From the NCBI GenBank assembly GCA_016838945.1, contig JADLKP010000066.1:1-9751 (forward strand): 9,751 nt of DNA. The letters run 5' to 3'. The notes below the pieces were generated by a model. It worked only from the letters and a program-made list of their open reading frames with translations, had not been told where the DNA came from and ran no database searches. This DNA comes from Methanobrevibacter sp. (GTDB taxonomy: Archaea; Methanobacteriota; Methanobacteria; Methanobacteriales; Methanobacteriaceae). The position numbers and the translations under genes are program-made. Shown in pieces: positions 1 to 6,074 of the stretch. How positions within the stretch are numbered: the stretch's first letter is position 1; each line of letters begins with the position of its first letter.

Positions 1-232
1 ATTGTGAAGTTGTAGGCTCCTCATTTGTATCCCAATATGCTGGAGAGTTTTTGGAAGCTATTGTATTTGCCTTATATGATTGGAATTTAACTGCATTGCA
101 ACCTGCATCATTTGCTTCTTTCACCATTAGTTTAGCCGCATCCATATTGCTTATACTTTCCTTTTTTGCAATATCATAATAGTTTACTCCTATTTCAGCT
201 ATTAAAAACGGTTCTTCATTAAATATGCTCAT
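1..232 (-). CDS. neuB: N-acetylneuraminate (nonulosonate) synthase, N-terminal part, cut by the window edge
   Basis: NeuB-family enzymes condense phosphoenolpyruvate with an N-acetylated hexose (ManNAc or a relative) to make a nine-carbon sialic-type acid in the cytoplasm. Only 77 codons are visible, starting at the ATG whose complement is at 230-232. The N-terminus shows the family strand IAEIGVN (residues 11-17; E13 lies where the family has a conserved Glu) and AVKFQSYKA (residues 47-55; K49 and Q51 of the substrate/metal site region), followed by SKNSPAYWD. Where many bacterial members read NHNGD after the GVN, this one reads YYDIAKKESIS, so the loop is longer and different. The start is supported by TAGGTGA at 237-243 (complement), 4 nt before ATG. 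It lies 128 bp downstream of the NeuA-PseG fusion on the same strand and is probably co-transcribed. The exact product (Neu5Ac, legionaminic or pseudaminic acid) cannot be decided from this fragment. The family call is firm. Confidence 0.85.
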   Translation of the reverse strand, partial: MSIFNEEPFLIAEIGVNYYDIAKKESISNMDAAKLMVKEANDAGCNAVKFQSYKANTIASKNSPAYWDTNEEPTTSQ

Positions 233-280
233 ATTTTCACCTATTGATTATGATTATAATTATTAAGATAATTGATTAAT

Positions 281-330
281 TAGTTTTTATTAGTTTTTAT
301 TAGTTTTTATTAGTTTTTATTAGTTTTTAT
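281..330. repeat. Five perfect tandem copies of a 10-bp T-rich unit
   Basis: TAGTTTTTAT occurs five times head to tail without a mismatch, followed by a partly matching TAGATTTGAT at 331-340. It fills much of the 128-bp gap between the NeuA-PseG fusion and neuB. In the transcript of those minus-strand genes the repeat is A-rich (AUAAAAACUA), so it does not look like a U-tract terminator for them. Ten bp is about one helical turn, so it may bend DNA. Replication slippage alone could also explain it. Confidence 0.95.
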
Positions 331-360
331 TAGATTTGATTATTTGATATAAGTTAAAAA

Positions 361-2079
361 TTATTTATTTTCCTTTTCCCATTTCTTATAGGATTGCTTG
401 ATTAACTTCTTTATATTGTCAAATCCATGTTTCAAGTCCACACCACTCATTCTTTTGTTCATTTCACATCTTAATTGGAAGTCTTCAACTGTGCTTTCAA
501 ATGTTTCTCTTATCTCTTCTTGTGAAACCTCTTCTCCCAAGCCTAAGTTAATGAATCCATGCTCTACATTTCCAAAGATATGGCTTAATTCTCTTTCATT
601 TTGACAAAGGCAGATGCAAGGAACTCCAAGTGAAGCTATTTCATACATGGTTCTGCCGGCAGAAGTGAATATCAAGTCTGCATCATGCATATGTTCGCTC
701 ATGTTCTTGACGTTTTCATAGATTTCTATTCTTTCATTGTCCTTGTATTTTTCTTGGATTTCTTTTTTATTTGCATATCCAAGTCCTAAGATAATCTCAA
801 TCTTGTTTTTGTAATTGCTTTTCAAGATTGCCTCAAGAACCTTTTCTGTTAGGTTATTCGGGTCTGTTCCTCCAAATGTAAGAAGAACCTTTTCAACATC
901 CTCTTCAATTTCCTTAAATGATTGATAGTAGAACTCATCTTTTAGAATGTAGTACTTATGTCCTGAGTAAAGGTTTTTAAGAGGTATCTTATGTTCATAT
1001 AATGCATCAAAGACCATATGTGCATATTTCACCCCTCCTCCAACATCTTCAAAGTTCACAATGAAGAATCCTTTGTTCCTAAGGGCTTTTGTATATTTTG
1101 AGTTTGTATTGAGGATGTCGTTGATTACAATATCTGGGTCGTATTCAACTATCTTTTCAATCAACTCATCTTTTGCCTTATCGTCAGCCTCTTTTCCTTC
1201 CCCTTTATTGCTGTTATGGGTTATGTAAGGATAGTTGTTGTTGCTTACAATCTCTATTCCCAACGGCTGTGCCTCATCAAGCAAAAACATCACTTCATGA
1301 TTGACCAATTTTGAAGCTATTGACAATGCTCTGTAGATATGGCCGGTTCCGATTTCATGAGAAGCATCTGCTTTAATCAGTATTTTCTTTTTCTTCATGA
1401 TTCTTTCAGCAACCCACCAGTCCTCATAGTTGTCGATGTCAATGCTTTCCTGTTTTGATATTTCAATAAGTCCAATATTGTCTCCAAGACGGCTGTTTTC
1501 AGTTACAAATTCTCTTTTTGTTGCAAATATGCTTCCAGTCTCTTTATAGGCTTTTGGCAAGTATTGCCTATTCACTCTTTCTTTGTATAATGGGAAATAC
1601 TTCCTGTTCTCTTCATCGTATCCCCAACTCAAGTGCCTGTCATCCACCACACTGATTACGGTGTCGAAGAACTCGTCATCGTTATTTTTGCTTAATAATG
1701 TTTCAATAGCTAAATCTAAGGTTTTTGTCTTAAGAAGTGGGGAAGTGGGCTGTACAGTGATTATGACATCATATTTTTCATCTGCACTTTTTTCCTTTTG
1801 AATTGTAGCATCATAGATTACAGGATCAAGAGGAATTGAGTCTTCTGCAAGTTTTCCATCTCTTTTTATTGTCTCTGCACCGAATTTTTCAGCAATGAAT
1901 TTGATTTCATTGTCATCAGTTGTCACAACAACGTTATCAACATATTTTGATGCCTTTCCCATTTCTATTGTATGTGCTATAAGTGGTTTTCCTCCAAGCA
2001 ACCTTATGTTTTTACGAGGAATTCCTTTTGAACCGCCTCTAGCAGGGATTACAACTAAAATCTTATTATATTTATACAT
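361..2079 (-). CDS. Bifunctional CMP-nonulosonate (sialic-type) synthetase fused to a PseG-like UDP-sugar hydrolase/glycosyltransferase domain
   Basis: Residues 1 to about 227 form a NeuA/PseF/LegF-type cytidylyltransferase: the CTP-binding motif IPARGGSKGIPRKN (11-24), TTDD (53-56), QPTSPL (110-115) and the metal-binding DID near the end (214-216). Residues from about 228 to 572 are PseG-like: KADASHEIGTGHIYRAL (236-252), with H247 aligned to the catalytic His of PseG enzymes, LLTFGGTDPNN (399-409), and SAGRTMYEIASLGVP (473-487), the GT-B-like sugar-nucleotide site. PseG and LegG remove UDP from a diacetamido sugar before NeuB-type condensation, and the NeuA half activates the final acid with CTP, so one polypeptide would carry the steps on either side of the adjacent NeuB. 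M228, at the domain junction, could serve as an internal start. The start at 2079 has a weak AAGG about 7 nt upstream. Both domains look intact. Whether the sugar is Neu5Ac, legionaminic or pseudaminic acid is not decidable here. It is expected to be cytoplasmic. Confidence 0.9.
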   Translation of the reverse strand: MYKYNKILVVIPARGGSKGIPRKNIRLLGGKPLIAHTIEMGKASKYVDNVVVTTDDNEIKFIAEKFGAETIKRDGKLAEDSIPLDPVIYDATIQKEKSADEKYDVIITVQPTSPLLKTKTLDLAIETLLSKNNDDEFFDTVISVVDDRHLSWGYDEENRKYFPLYKERVNRQYLPKAYKETGSIFATKREFVTENSRLGDNIGLIEISKQESIDIDNYEDWWVAERIMKKKKILIKADASHEIGTGHIYRALSIASKLVNHEVMFLLDEAQPLGIEIVSNNNYPYITHNSNKGEGKEADDKAKDELIEKIVEYDPDIVINDILNTNSKYTKALRNKGFFIVNFEDVGGGVKYAHMVFDALYEHKIPLKNLYSGHKYYILKDEFYYQSFKEIEEDVEKVLLTFGGTDPNNLTEKVLEAILKSNYKNKIEIILGLGYANKKEIQEKYKDNERIEIYENVKNMSEHMHDADLIFTSAGRTMYEIASLGVPCICLCQNERELSHIFGNVEHGFINLGLGEEVSQEEIRETFESTVEDFQLRCEMNKRMSGVDLKHGFDNIKKLIKQSYKKWEKENK

Positions 2080-2377
2080 TTTAAAACCTTTAGCTATTTA
2101 TTTTTAATTCATTAATTTTGAAAATTTAAAATTTCATTCCAATTTTGTTTGAATTTTAAAAAATATTATTAATTAAGACAAACTAATAATAGTATATTAT
2201 TAATTAATATTAAATTTTATTAATTAAAAAAACTTAAACAAGAAAAAATTTAATTAAAAGAAGTTAAATTAAATTTTATTATTTAAAATTAATTTGATAA
2301 TTTATTATTAAAAAAAGAGTTATGTATTTTATTTTTAAAAAATAGATTAAATTTTATTATTAAAAAATCAAGGTGTT
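2080..2377. promoter_or_regulatory. Divergent intergenic region, almost entirely A/T, between the sialic-type module and hypD
   Basis: This 298-bp gap separates the minus-strand NeuA-PseG gene from plus-strand hypD and must hold promoters for both, but A/T content is so high that many TATA-like stretches exist and I cannot choose one. Visible structure: a perfect 8-bp inverted repeat TAATAATA-GTA-TATTATTA at 2184-2202, and three copies of ATTAAATTTTATTA starting at 2209, 2268 and 2346 (the last two identical over 16 bp). Such matches can arise by chance in two-letter sequence. I see no open reading frame of note and no RNA gene. Confidence 0.6.
2371..2375 (+). promoter_or_regulatory. Ribosome binding site of hypD; start choice ambiguous
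   Basis: AGGTG lies only 2 nt before the ATG at 2378 but 5 nt before a second ATG at 2381. Other genes here have 4-6 nt spacing, so initiation at 2381 (350 residues) is at least as likely as at 2378. Confidence 0.6.
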
Positions 2378-3433
2378 ATGATGGCTAGTATGAAAGAGAT
2401 GGCTGATACTTTATTAAAAAGAATAAACGATTTGGCCACTCCTGTTAAGATTATGCATGTTTGTGGTTCCCACGAACATACAATTATGGAACATGGTATC
2501 AGATCTTTGCTTCCTCCGGAAGTGGAGATTGTAGCGGGTCCTGGATGTCCAGTATGTGTTGTTCCTTCAAGAGAAATTGATGAATGCTTGCAATTGATAG
2601 ATAAGGGAGTTACCATAACCACCTTCGGAGACATGTTAAGAGTTCCAGGTTCCAACGGTTCTCTTGCTGAAGCTAAAGCTGAAGGTGCTGATGTAAGGGT
2701 TGTTTATGGTATTCCGAATGCAGTTGAGATTGCAGAAAAGTTAGACAATGATGTTGTATTCATGTCTGCAGGTTTTGAAACCACTGCTCCTGCAACAGCT
2801 TCTGAATTATTGAACAAACCTCCTGAAAACTTTTCAATCATTTCATGTCATAGATTGATTCCACCCGCAATTGACTTTTTAATCAATTCAGGTGAAACCA
2901 ACTTAAACGCATTGATTGAGCCAGGACATGTATGTACAATTTTAGGAACTGAACCATTTGAAAAGTTCTCCACAGAATATGGCATTCCTCAAGCTGTAGC
3001 TGGTTTCAATCCCTTGGATATCTTAATGTCAGTCTATATGATTTTAAGGCAAATAGACAATGGCACTCCAAGAATCGATAATGAATATAAGCGTGCTGTA
3101 AGAACTGAAGGTAATGTCATCGGTAAGGAAATGATGGATGAAGTATTCCATGTGGTAAGCAGGGAATGGAGAGGTTTCCCTAAGATACCTGATTCAGTTC
3201 TTGAAGTCAATGATGAATTTGCACAGTGGAATGCAAGGGAAAAGTATGACATTGAAGTCAAAGATGTTACCGATGCTCCTAAAGGTTGTATTTGCGGCCC
3301 AATATTAAGAGGTATGGCAAAACCAACTGACTGCAAGTTATTCAGAAAGGCATGTAATCCAATGCATCCAATCGGTGCATGTATGGTAAGTAAGGAAGGA
3401 ACCTGTAATATTGCTCATAGATACAGCAGATAA
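2378..3433 (+). CDS. hypD: [NiFe]-hydrogenase maturation protein HypD
   Basis: HypD is the iron-sulfur scaffold that, with HypC, assembles the Fe(CN)2CO group before delivery to the NiFe-hydrogenase large subunit in the cytoplasm. The 351-residue protein is full length for the family. It carries MHVCGSHEHT (26-35, C29) and GPGCPVCVVP (54-63, C57 and C60); the spacing of these three cysteines (28, then 3) is that of the essential cysteines known from Thermococcus HypD. SCHRLIPPA (156-164) and the C-terminal [4Fe-4S] region with C304, C306, C319, C326, C335 and C343 are also present. All expected motifs are present, so it should be active. No other hyp gene lies in the window; HypC, HypE and HypF must be encoded elsewhere. 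It is followed after 34 bp by the phosphoglycolate phosphatase gene on the same strand, a probable two-gene transcript. Methanogens of this group need it for F420-reducing, Mvh- and membrane-bound hydrogenases. Confidence 0.97.
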   Translation: MMASMKEMADTLLKRINDLATPVKIMHVCGSHEHTIMEHGIRSLLPPEVEIVAGPGCPVCVVPSREIDECLQLIDKGVTITTFGDMLRVPGSNGSLAEAKAEGADVRVVYGIPNAVEIAEKLDNDVVFMSAGFETTAPATASELLNKPPENFSIISCHRLIPPAIDFLINSGETNLNALIEPGHVCTILGTEPFEKFSTEYGIPQAVAGFNPLDILMSVYMILRQIDNGTPRIDNEYKRAVRTEGNVIGKEMMDEVFHVVSREWRGFPKIPDSVLEVNDEFAQWNAREKYDIEVKDVTDAPKGCICGPILRGMAKPTDCKLFRKACNPMHPIGACMVSKEGTCNIAHRYSR

Positions 3434-3467
3434 GTGAATTGTATATACAAAATCTTGGGGTTTTAAT

Positions 3468-4166
3468 ATGGTAAAAATTGATGCAATAGCTGTAGATGTT
3501 GACGGAACAATTACTGACGGCAGAAGAAGGGTTTGTCATAGTGCATTGGATGCTCTTCGTAAAGCGGAAGATGCAGGCATTCCTGTAATCATTGCAACTG
3601 GAAACATTTCCCACTTCGCTTATGCAGTAGCTACACTTGTTGGGACTACTGGGGGGTTGGTTTGTGAAAATGGTGGAGTCATTTATCAGGATGGATATAA
3701 TGACAATAGGGTAATTGTTTTAGGAGATATCTCCAAAGCTCAAAAGGCTTATGACTTTCTGCTTGAAAAGTTTGGCAAGGGCATTCCATTTAAGATTGTT
3801 GAAGATTCTGATGCAAGGGTATCTGAAATTTGTTTCTATAAAAATATGGATTCAGAACCTCTAAAAGACTTATTGAAAGACTTTGATGTGGAAATCTATG
3901 ATAGCGGTTTTGCACTTCACTTGACAGATCCTGAAGTTGATAAGGGGACTGGTCTTGCAGATTTAGCTAAGCTTTTAGATTACAATATTGAGAATATCAT
4001 GTGCATTGGTGACAGTGAAAACGATATTGATTTCCTCCGTGCTGGAGGATTCAAGGTTGCAGTTGCTAATGCCTGTGATGAGCTTAAGGAAATGGCCGAT
4101 TATGTCTGTGAGAACAGGTATGGTGATGGAGTGGCTGAAGCTATTGACAAGTTTGTTTTTAACTAA
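3468..4166 (+). CDS. Phosphoglycolate phosphatase, archaeal HAD type
   Basis: This is a HAD-superfamily hydrolase of 232 residues, the normal size for the archaeal TA0175-like phosphoglycolate phosphatases with a type II (C2B) cap. Motif I is DVDGT (10-14; nucleophile D10, acid/base D12), motif II ATGN (43-46), motif III lysine K159 in VDKGTG, and motif IV GDSENDIDF (181-189). All catalytic residues are visible. The annotated reaction is 2-phosphoglycolate to glycolate plus phosphate, a clean-up step; in methanogens without photorespiration the true substrate is less certain, and related Cof-like HADs act on sugar phosphates. The start ATG has GGGG at 3457-3460, 7 nt upstream, a weak site. 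The gene begins 34 bp after hypD, suggesting co-transcription. Its last sense codon and stop (AAC TAA, 4161-4166) lie inside the first unit of a 29-bp tandem repeat, so the repeat may have arisen by duplication of the gene's 3' end. Confidence 0.9.
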   Translation: MVKIDAIAVDVDGTITDGRRRVCHSALDALRKAEDAGIPVIIATGNISHFAYAVATLVGTTGGLVCENGGVIYQDGYNDNRVIVLGDISKAQKAYDFLLEKFGKGIPFKIVEDSDARVSEICFYKNMDSEPLKDLLKDFDVEIYDSGFALHLTDPEVDKGTGLADLAKLLDYNIENIMCIGDSENDIDFLRAGGFKVAVANACDELKEMADYVCENRYGDGVAEAIDKFVFN

Positions 4167-4247
4167 GATCAATGAATTATTTATGATTTAACTAAGATTA
4201 ATGAGTTATTTGTGATTTAACTAAGATTAATGAGTTATTTGTGATTT
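4161..4247. repeat. Three tandem copies of a 29-bp unit overlapping a stop codon
   Basis: The units lie at 4161-4189, 4190-4218 and 4219-4247. Copies 2 and 3 are identical; copy 1 differs at three positions. Copy 1 contains the last codon and stop of the phosphatase gene. Each unit contains a four-codon ATG-to-TGA frame: ATGAATTATTTATGA at 4172-4186 in copy 1, and ATGAGTTATTTGTGA at 4201-4215 and 4230-4244. Each of copies 2 and 3 also contains GTGAT, which resembles a ribosome binding site core. There are no spacers, so this is not a CRISPR array. Slippage or duplication is the simplest origin. Confidence 0.95.
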
Positions 4248-4296
4248 AACCAATTGATTAAATGCTTATTAAATATTATTTTATGTCATTTATTGT

Positions 4297-4301
4297 GTGA
4301 T
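4297..4301 (+). promoter_or_regulatory. Ribosome binding site that fixes the pmbA start at 4305
   Basis: GTGAT sits 3 nt before the ATG at 4305 (TGTGATAATATG), close to the arrangement at neuB (GGTGAAAATATG). The upstream in-frame ATG at 4254 has no such site and would add 17 residues that do not resemble the family. Confidence 0.6.
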
Positions 4302-4304
4302 AAT

Positions 4305-5609
4305 ATGTTATATGAATTAGCGGAAGAAGCAAAAAGAGAAGTTTCAAAATATTCTGATGACTATGAGATCTTTTTGGACAGCAGTGAATTGCTCCAATTG
4401 GATACTCAAAAAACAGATTTGAATTTTGCAAAGGAAGAAATCAATTTAGGAATTGGTATAAGAGTCATTAAGGATGGAAAGGTAGGTTTTGCTTTCACTT
4501 CAGATATGGGGGAAATTGCAAAGACCTGTGAAAATGCTTACTTGAACTCCAAACTCAATTCAGTAGATGAAAATTTCTCTTTTGCTGAAGTGGAAAAATT
4601 GCCAAAAGTCAATGGAACATTTGATAAGAAATTCAGAGACCTTGATTTGGATGAACTTACAGATTCCCTAAAATCCATATTGAACTGCATTGAAGACAAT
4701 GGATGCCAGACCACTTCTGGAGGATTTTCAGCTGCAGAAGGTGAAGTGCTGATTGTCAATTCCAATGGTGTTGAAGCTTATGACAAATCCACTGGATTTG
4801 CATTGGGAGTTTCCATAAATGCCATAAAAGATGGTGATTTGGCAACTGCTTATGATTCAACTTCTTCATGTCTCTATGATTTGGATGGGATCAAATTGGC
4901 TCGAGACCTTTGTGATTTGGCAAAATCCTCTTTAGGAGGACAACATATTGAAACCGCTGATAAGGATGTCATATTGGATTATCATGCAGTGACAGGATTG
5001 CTTTCCACATTCATGAGTGGATTCAGTTCAGATAATGTCCAAAGAGGAAGATCAAGACTTGCTGACAAAATCGGAGAAAAGATAGTTACAGAAGGTCTTT
5101 CAATTTTTGATGACGGAACCTACGATGGAGGATTGAACTCTGGTGTCAGTGATGATGAGGGAACTGCTTCCAGAAGATCCACTTTAGTTCAAGATGGTGT
5201 TCTTAAAGGATATTTGTATGATATCTACACTGCAAATAAGGATGGGGTGAAAAGCACTTCCAATGGATTTAGGGGTTCATATGCAGGAACTCCTTCAGTA
5301 AGCGGTTCAAATATCATTTTTGATTTTAAGGAACATGCTTTGGAATCTGAAATAAACGATGCATTCTTAGTTACTGATGTTTTGGGAGCACATACTGCAA
5401 ACCCAATCACTGGTGACTTTTCAGTTGAGGCAAGCAATTCATTCTTAATTGAAAAGGGTGATAAGAAACCTATTAAAAAAGCCATGATATCCGGTAATAT
5501 CTATGATTTGCTTGGTGATGCTGTAGCTGTAGGTGATGAGGTAAAGCAAAGAGGATCTTTCATTGTTCCTAAATTGCTTTTGCATGATGTCAGAGTGGTG
5601 GGCAACTAG
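4305..5609 (+). CDS. pmbA: TldE/PmbA-type protein of the TldD/TldE metalloprotease family
   Basis: TldD and TldE (PmbA) form a heteromeric zinc protease that trims unfolded peptides; in E. coli it degrades CcdA and matures microcin B17. This 434-residue protein has PmbA features: an N-terminal domain ending near residue 210, then DDEGTASRR (283-291), GVLKGYLYDIYTA (298-310) and GAHTANPITGDFSVEASNS (361-379). It has no HExxxH motif, so it is the TldE-type partner, expected to need a TldD subunit for catalysis; no TldD gene is in the window. I chose the ATG at 4305 rather than 4254: the extra 17 residues are cysteine-rich, not family-like, and have no ribosome binding site, whereas 4305 has GTGAT 3 nt upstream. 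It lies 138 bp after the phosphatase gene, beyond the 29-bp repeats, so it may have its own promoter. It ends in a strong terminator-like hairpin. Confidence 0.9.
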   Translation: MLYELAEEAKREVSKYSDDYEIFLDSSELLQLDTQKTDLNFAKEEINLGIGIRVIKDGKVGFAFTSDMGEIAKTCENAYLNSKLNSVDENFSFAEVEKLPKVNGTFDKKFRDLDLDELTDSLKSILNCIEDNGCQTTSGGFSAAEGEVLIVNSNGVEAYDKSTGFALGVSINAIKDGDLATAYDSTSSCLYDLDGIKLARDLCDLAKSSLGGQHIETADKDVILDYHAVTGLLSTFMSGFSSDNVQRGRSRLADKIGEKIVTEGLSIFDDGTYDGGLNSGVSDDEGTASRRSTLVQDGVLKGYLYDIYTANKDGVKSTSNGFRGSYAGTPSVSGSNIIFDFKEHALESEINDAFLVTDVLGAHTANPITGDFSVEASNSFLIEKGDKKPIKKAMISGNIYDLLGDAVAVGDEVKQRGSFIVPKLLLHDVRVVGN

Positions 5610-5638
5610 CCCCACCAAAAATTAATTTCTTTTTTTTT
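5596..5638 (+). terminator. Terminator-like hairpin and T-tract at the end of pmbA, overlapping its stop codon
   Basis: TGGTGGG (5596-5602) pairs perfectly with CCCACCA (5611-5617), leaving an 8-nt loop that holds the TAG stop (5607-5609). A run of nine T follows at 5630-5638. Archaeal RNA polymerase terminates mainly on T-runs and does not require a hairpin, so the T-tract is the likelier signal; the GC-rich stem is conspicuous in such AT-rich DNA. Confidence 0.75.
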
Positions 5639-5670
5639 ATCAATAATTGATTTTTCATTAGTTTTTTATT

Positions 5671-5716
5671 ACTATTTTATACTATTTTATACTATTTTCT
5701 ATTTTTACTATTTTAT
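5671..5716. repeat. Short 10-bp tandem repeat between convergent genes
   Basis: ACTATTTTAT occurs at 5671-5680 and 5681-5690, then once with one change (ACTATTTTCT, 5691-5700) and again exactly at 5707-5716. It lies between the 3' ends of pmbA (plus) and the lysine-rich gene (minus). It is T-rich on the plus strand and may add to termination of pmbA transcripts. Confidence 0.9.
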
Positions 5717-5722
5717 CTCTTT

Positions 5723-6031
5723 TTATACAATATTTTTAAATCTTGCATTGATTTTTTTATCTAATTCCTTGATTTTTCTATCCATTCTTTTAGTGTCTGT
5801 CTTATATGCTTTTGAGACTTTTTTGTTGATTTCCTTTTCTTTTTGCTTTAGATTATTATTGAATTTGGAAGTTTTCAAGTCAAAAGCATCTTGGATGAAA
5901 TTTTCAAGTTCATCTTGGGATGAAAAGTCTGCAAAGTTTTTTTCAATTATCTTATCCACTTTTTTATTAAGCTTTTCTTCTTTTTCTCTTTTAGATAATC
6001 TTTTTTTGTTTTTTGAATCTTCTTTTGCCAT
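5723..6031 (-). CDS. Small lysine-rich charged protein, unknown function, probably helical
   Basis: I do not recognise a family. The 102-residue product has 26 lysines and 5 arginines against about 19 acidic residues, so it is strongly basic. It reads as two charged helical stretches, roughly 10-31 and 60-95 (KQKEKEINKKVSKAYK, RKIKELDKKINARF), around a less basic middle with FADFSSQDELENFIQDAF (33-50). Coiled coil is plausible. There is no signal peptide, membrane segment or cysteine, so it is cytoplasmic by inference. AGAGGCGG at 6036-6043 (complement) gives a good ribosome binding site 4 nt before ATG, which is why this strand is preferred over a hydrophobic plus-strand frame at 5748-6056. 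It follows the GyrI-like gene after 43 bp on the same strand, probably as the second gene of one transcript. Nucleic-acid or ribosome binding is possible from charge alone, but that is a guess. Confidence 0.75.
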   Translation of the reverse strand: MAKEDSKNKKRLSKREKEEKLNKKVDKIIEKNFADFSSQDELENFIQDAFDLKTSKFNNNLKQKEKEINKKVSKAYKTDTKRMDRKIKELDKKINARFKNIV

Positions 6032-6035
6032 AATT

Positions 6036-6043
6036 CCGCCTCT
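6036..6043 (-). promoter_or_regulatory. Ribosome binding site of the lysine-rich gene
   Basis: The complement reads AGAGGCGG, 4 nt before the ATG whose complement is at 6029-6031. It supports a minus-strand gene here over the overlapping plus-strand frame. Confidence 0.65.
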
Positions 6044-6074
6044 TTTAGATGAATAAAATAATTGTGGGATATGA

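Noticed and set aside
2368..2655. Minus-strand 95-codon frame opposite the hypD start
   Set aside because: It overlaps the HypD motif region on the other strand, shows no family motif, and lies in the wrong frame of a well-conserved gene.
4161..4247. Tandem repeat considered as a CRISPR array
   Set aside because: Units abut directly with no unique spacers, and the first unit is part of a coding sequence; no cas gene is present.
4254..4304. Upstream in-frame ATG extending pmbA by 17 residues
   Set aside because: The extension is not family-like, has no ribosome binding site, and the ATG at 4305 has GTGAT 3 nt upstream.
5748..6056. Plus-strand 102-codon hydrophobic frame resembling a small membrane protein
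   Set aside because: It is the antisense of the lysine-rich gene (AAA read as TTT gives Phe/Leu/Ser), and no ribosome binding site precedes its ATG, whereas the minus-strand gene has AGAGGCGG at a good distance.
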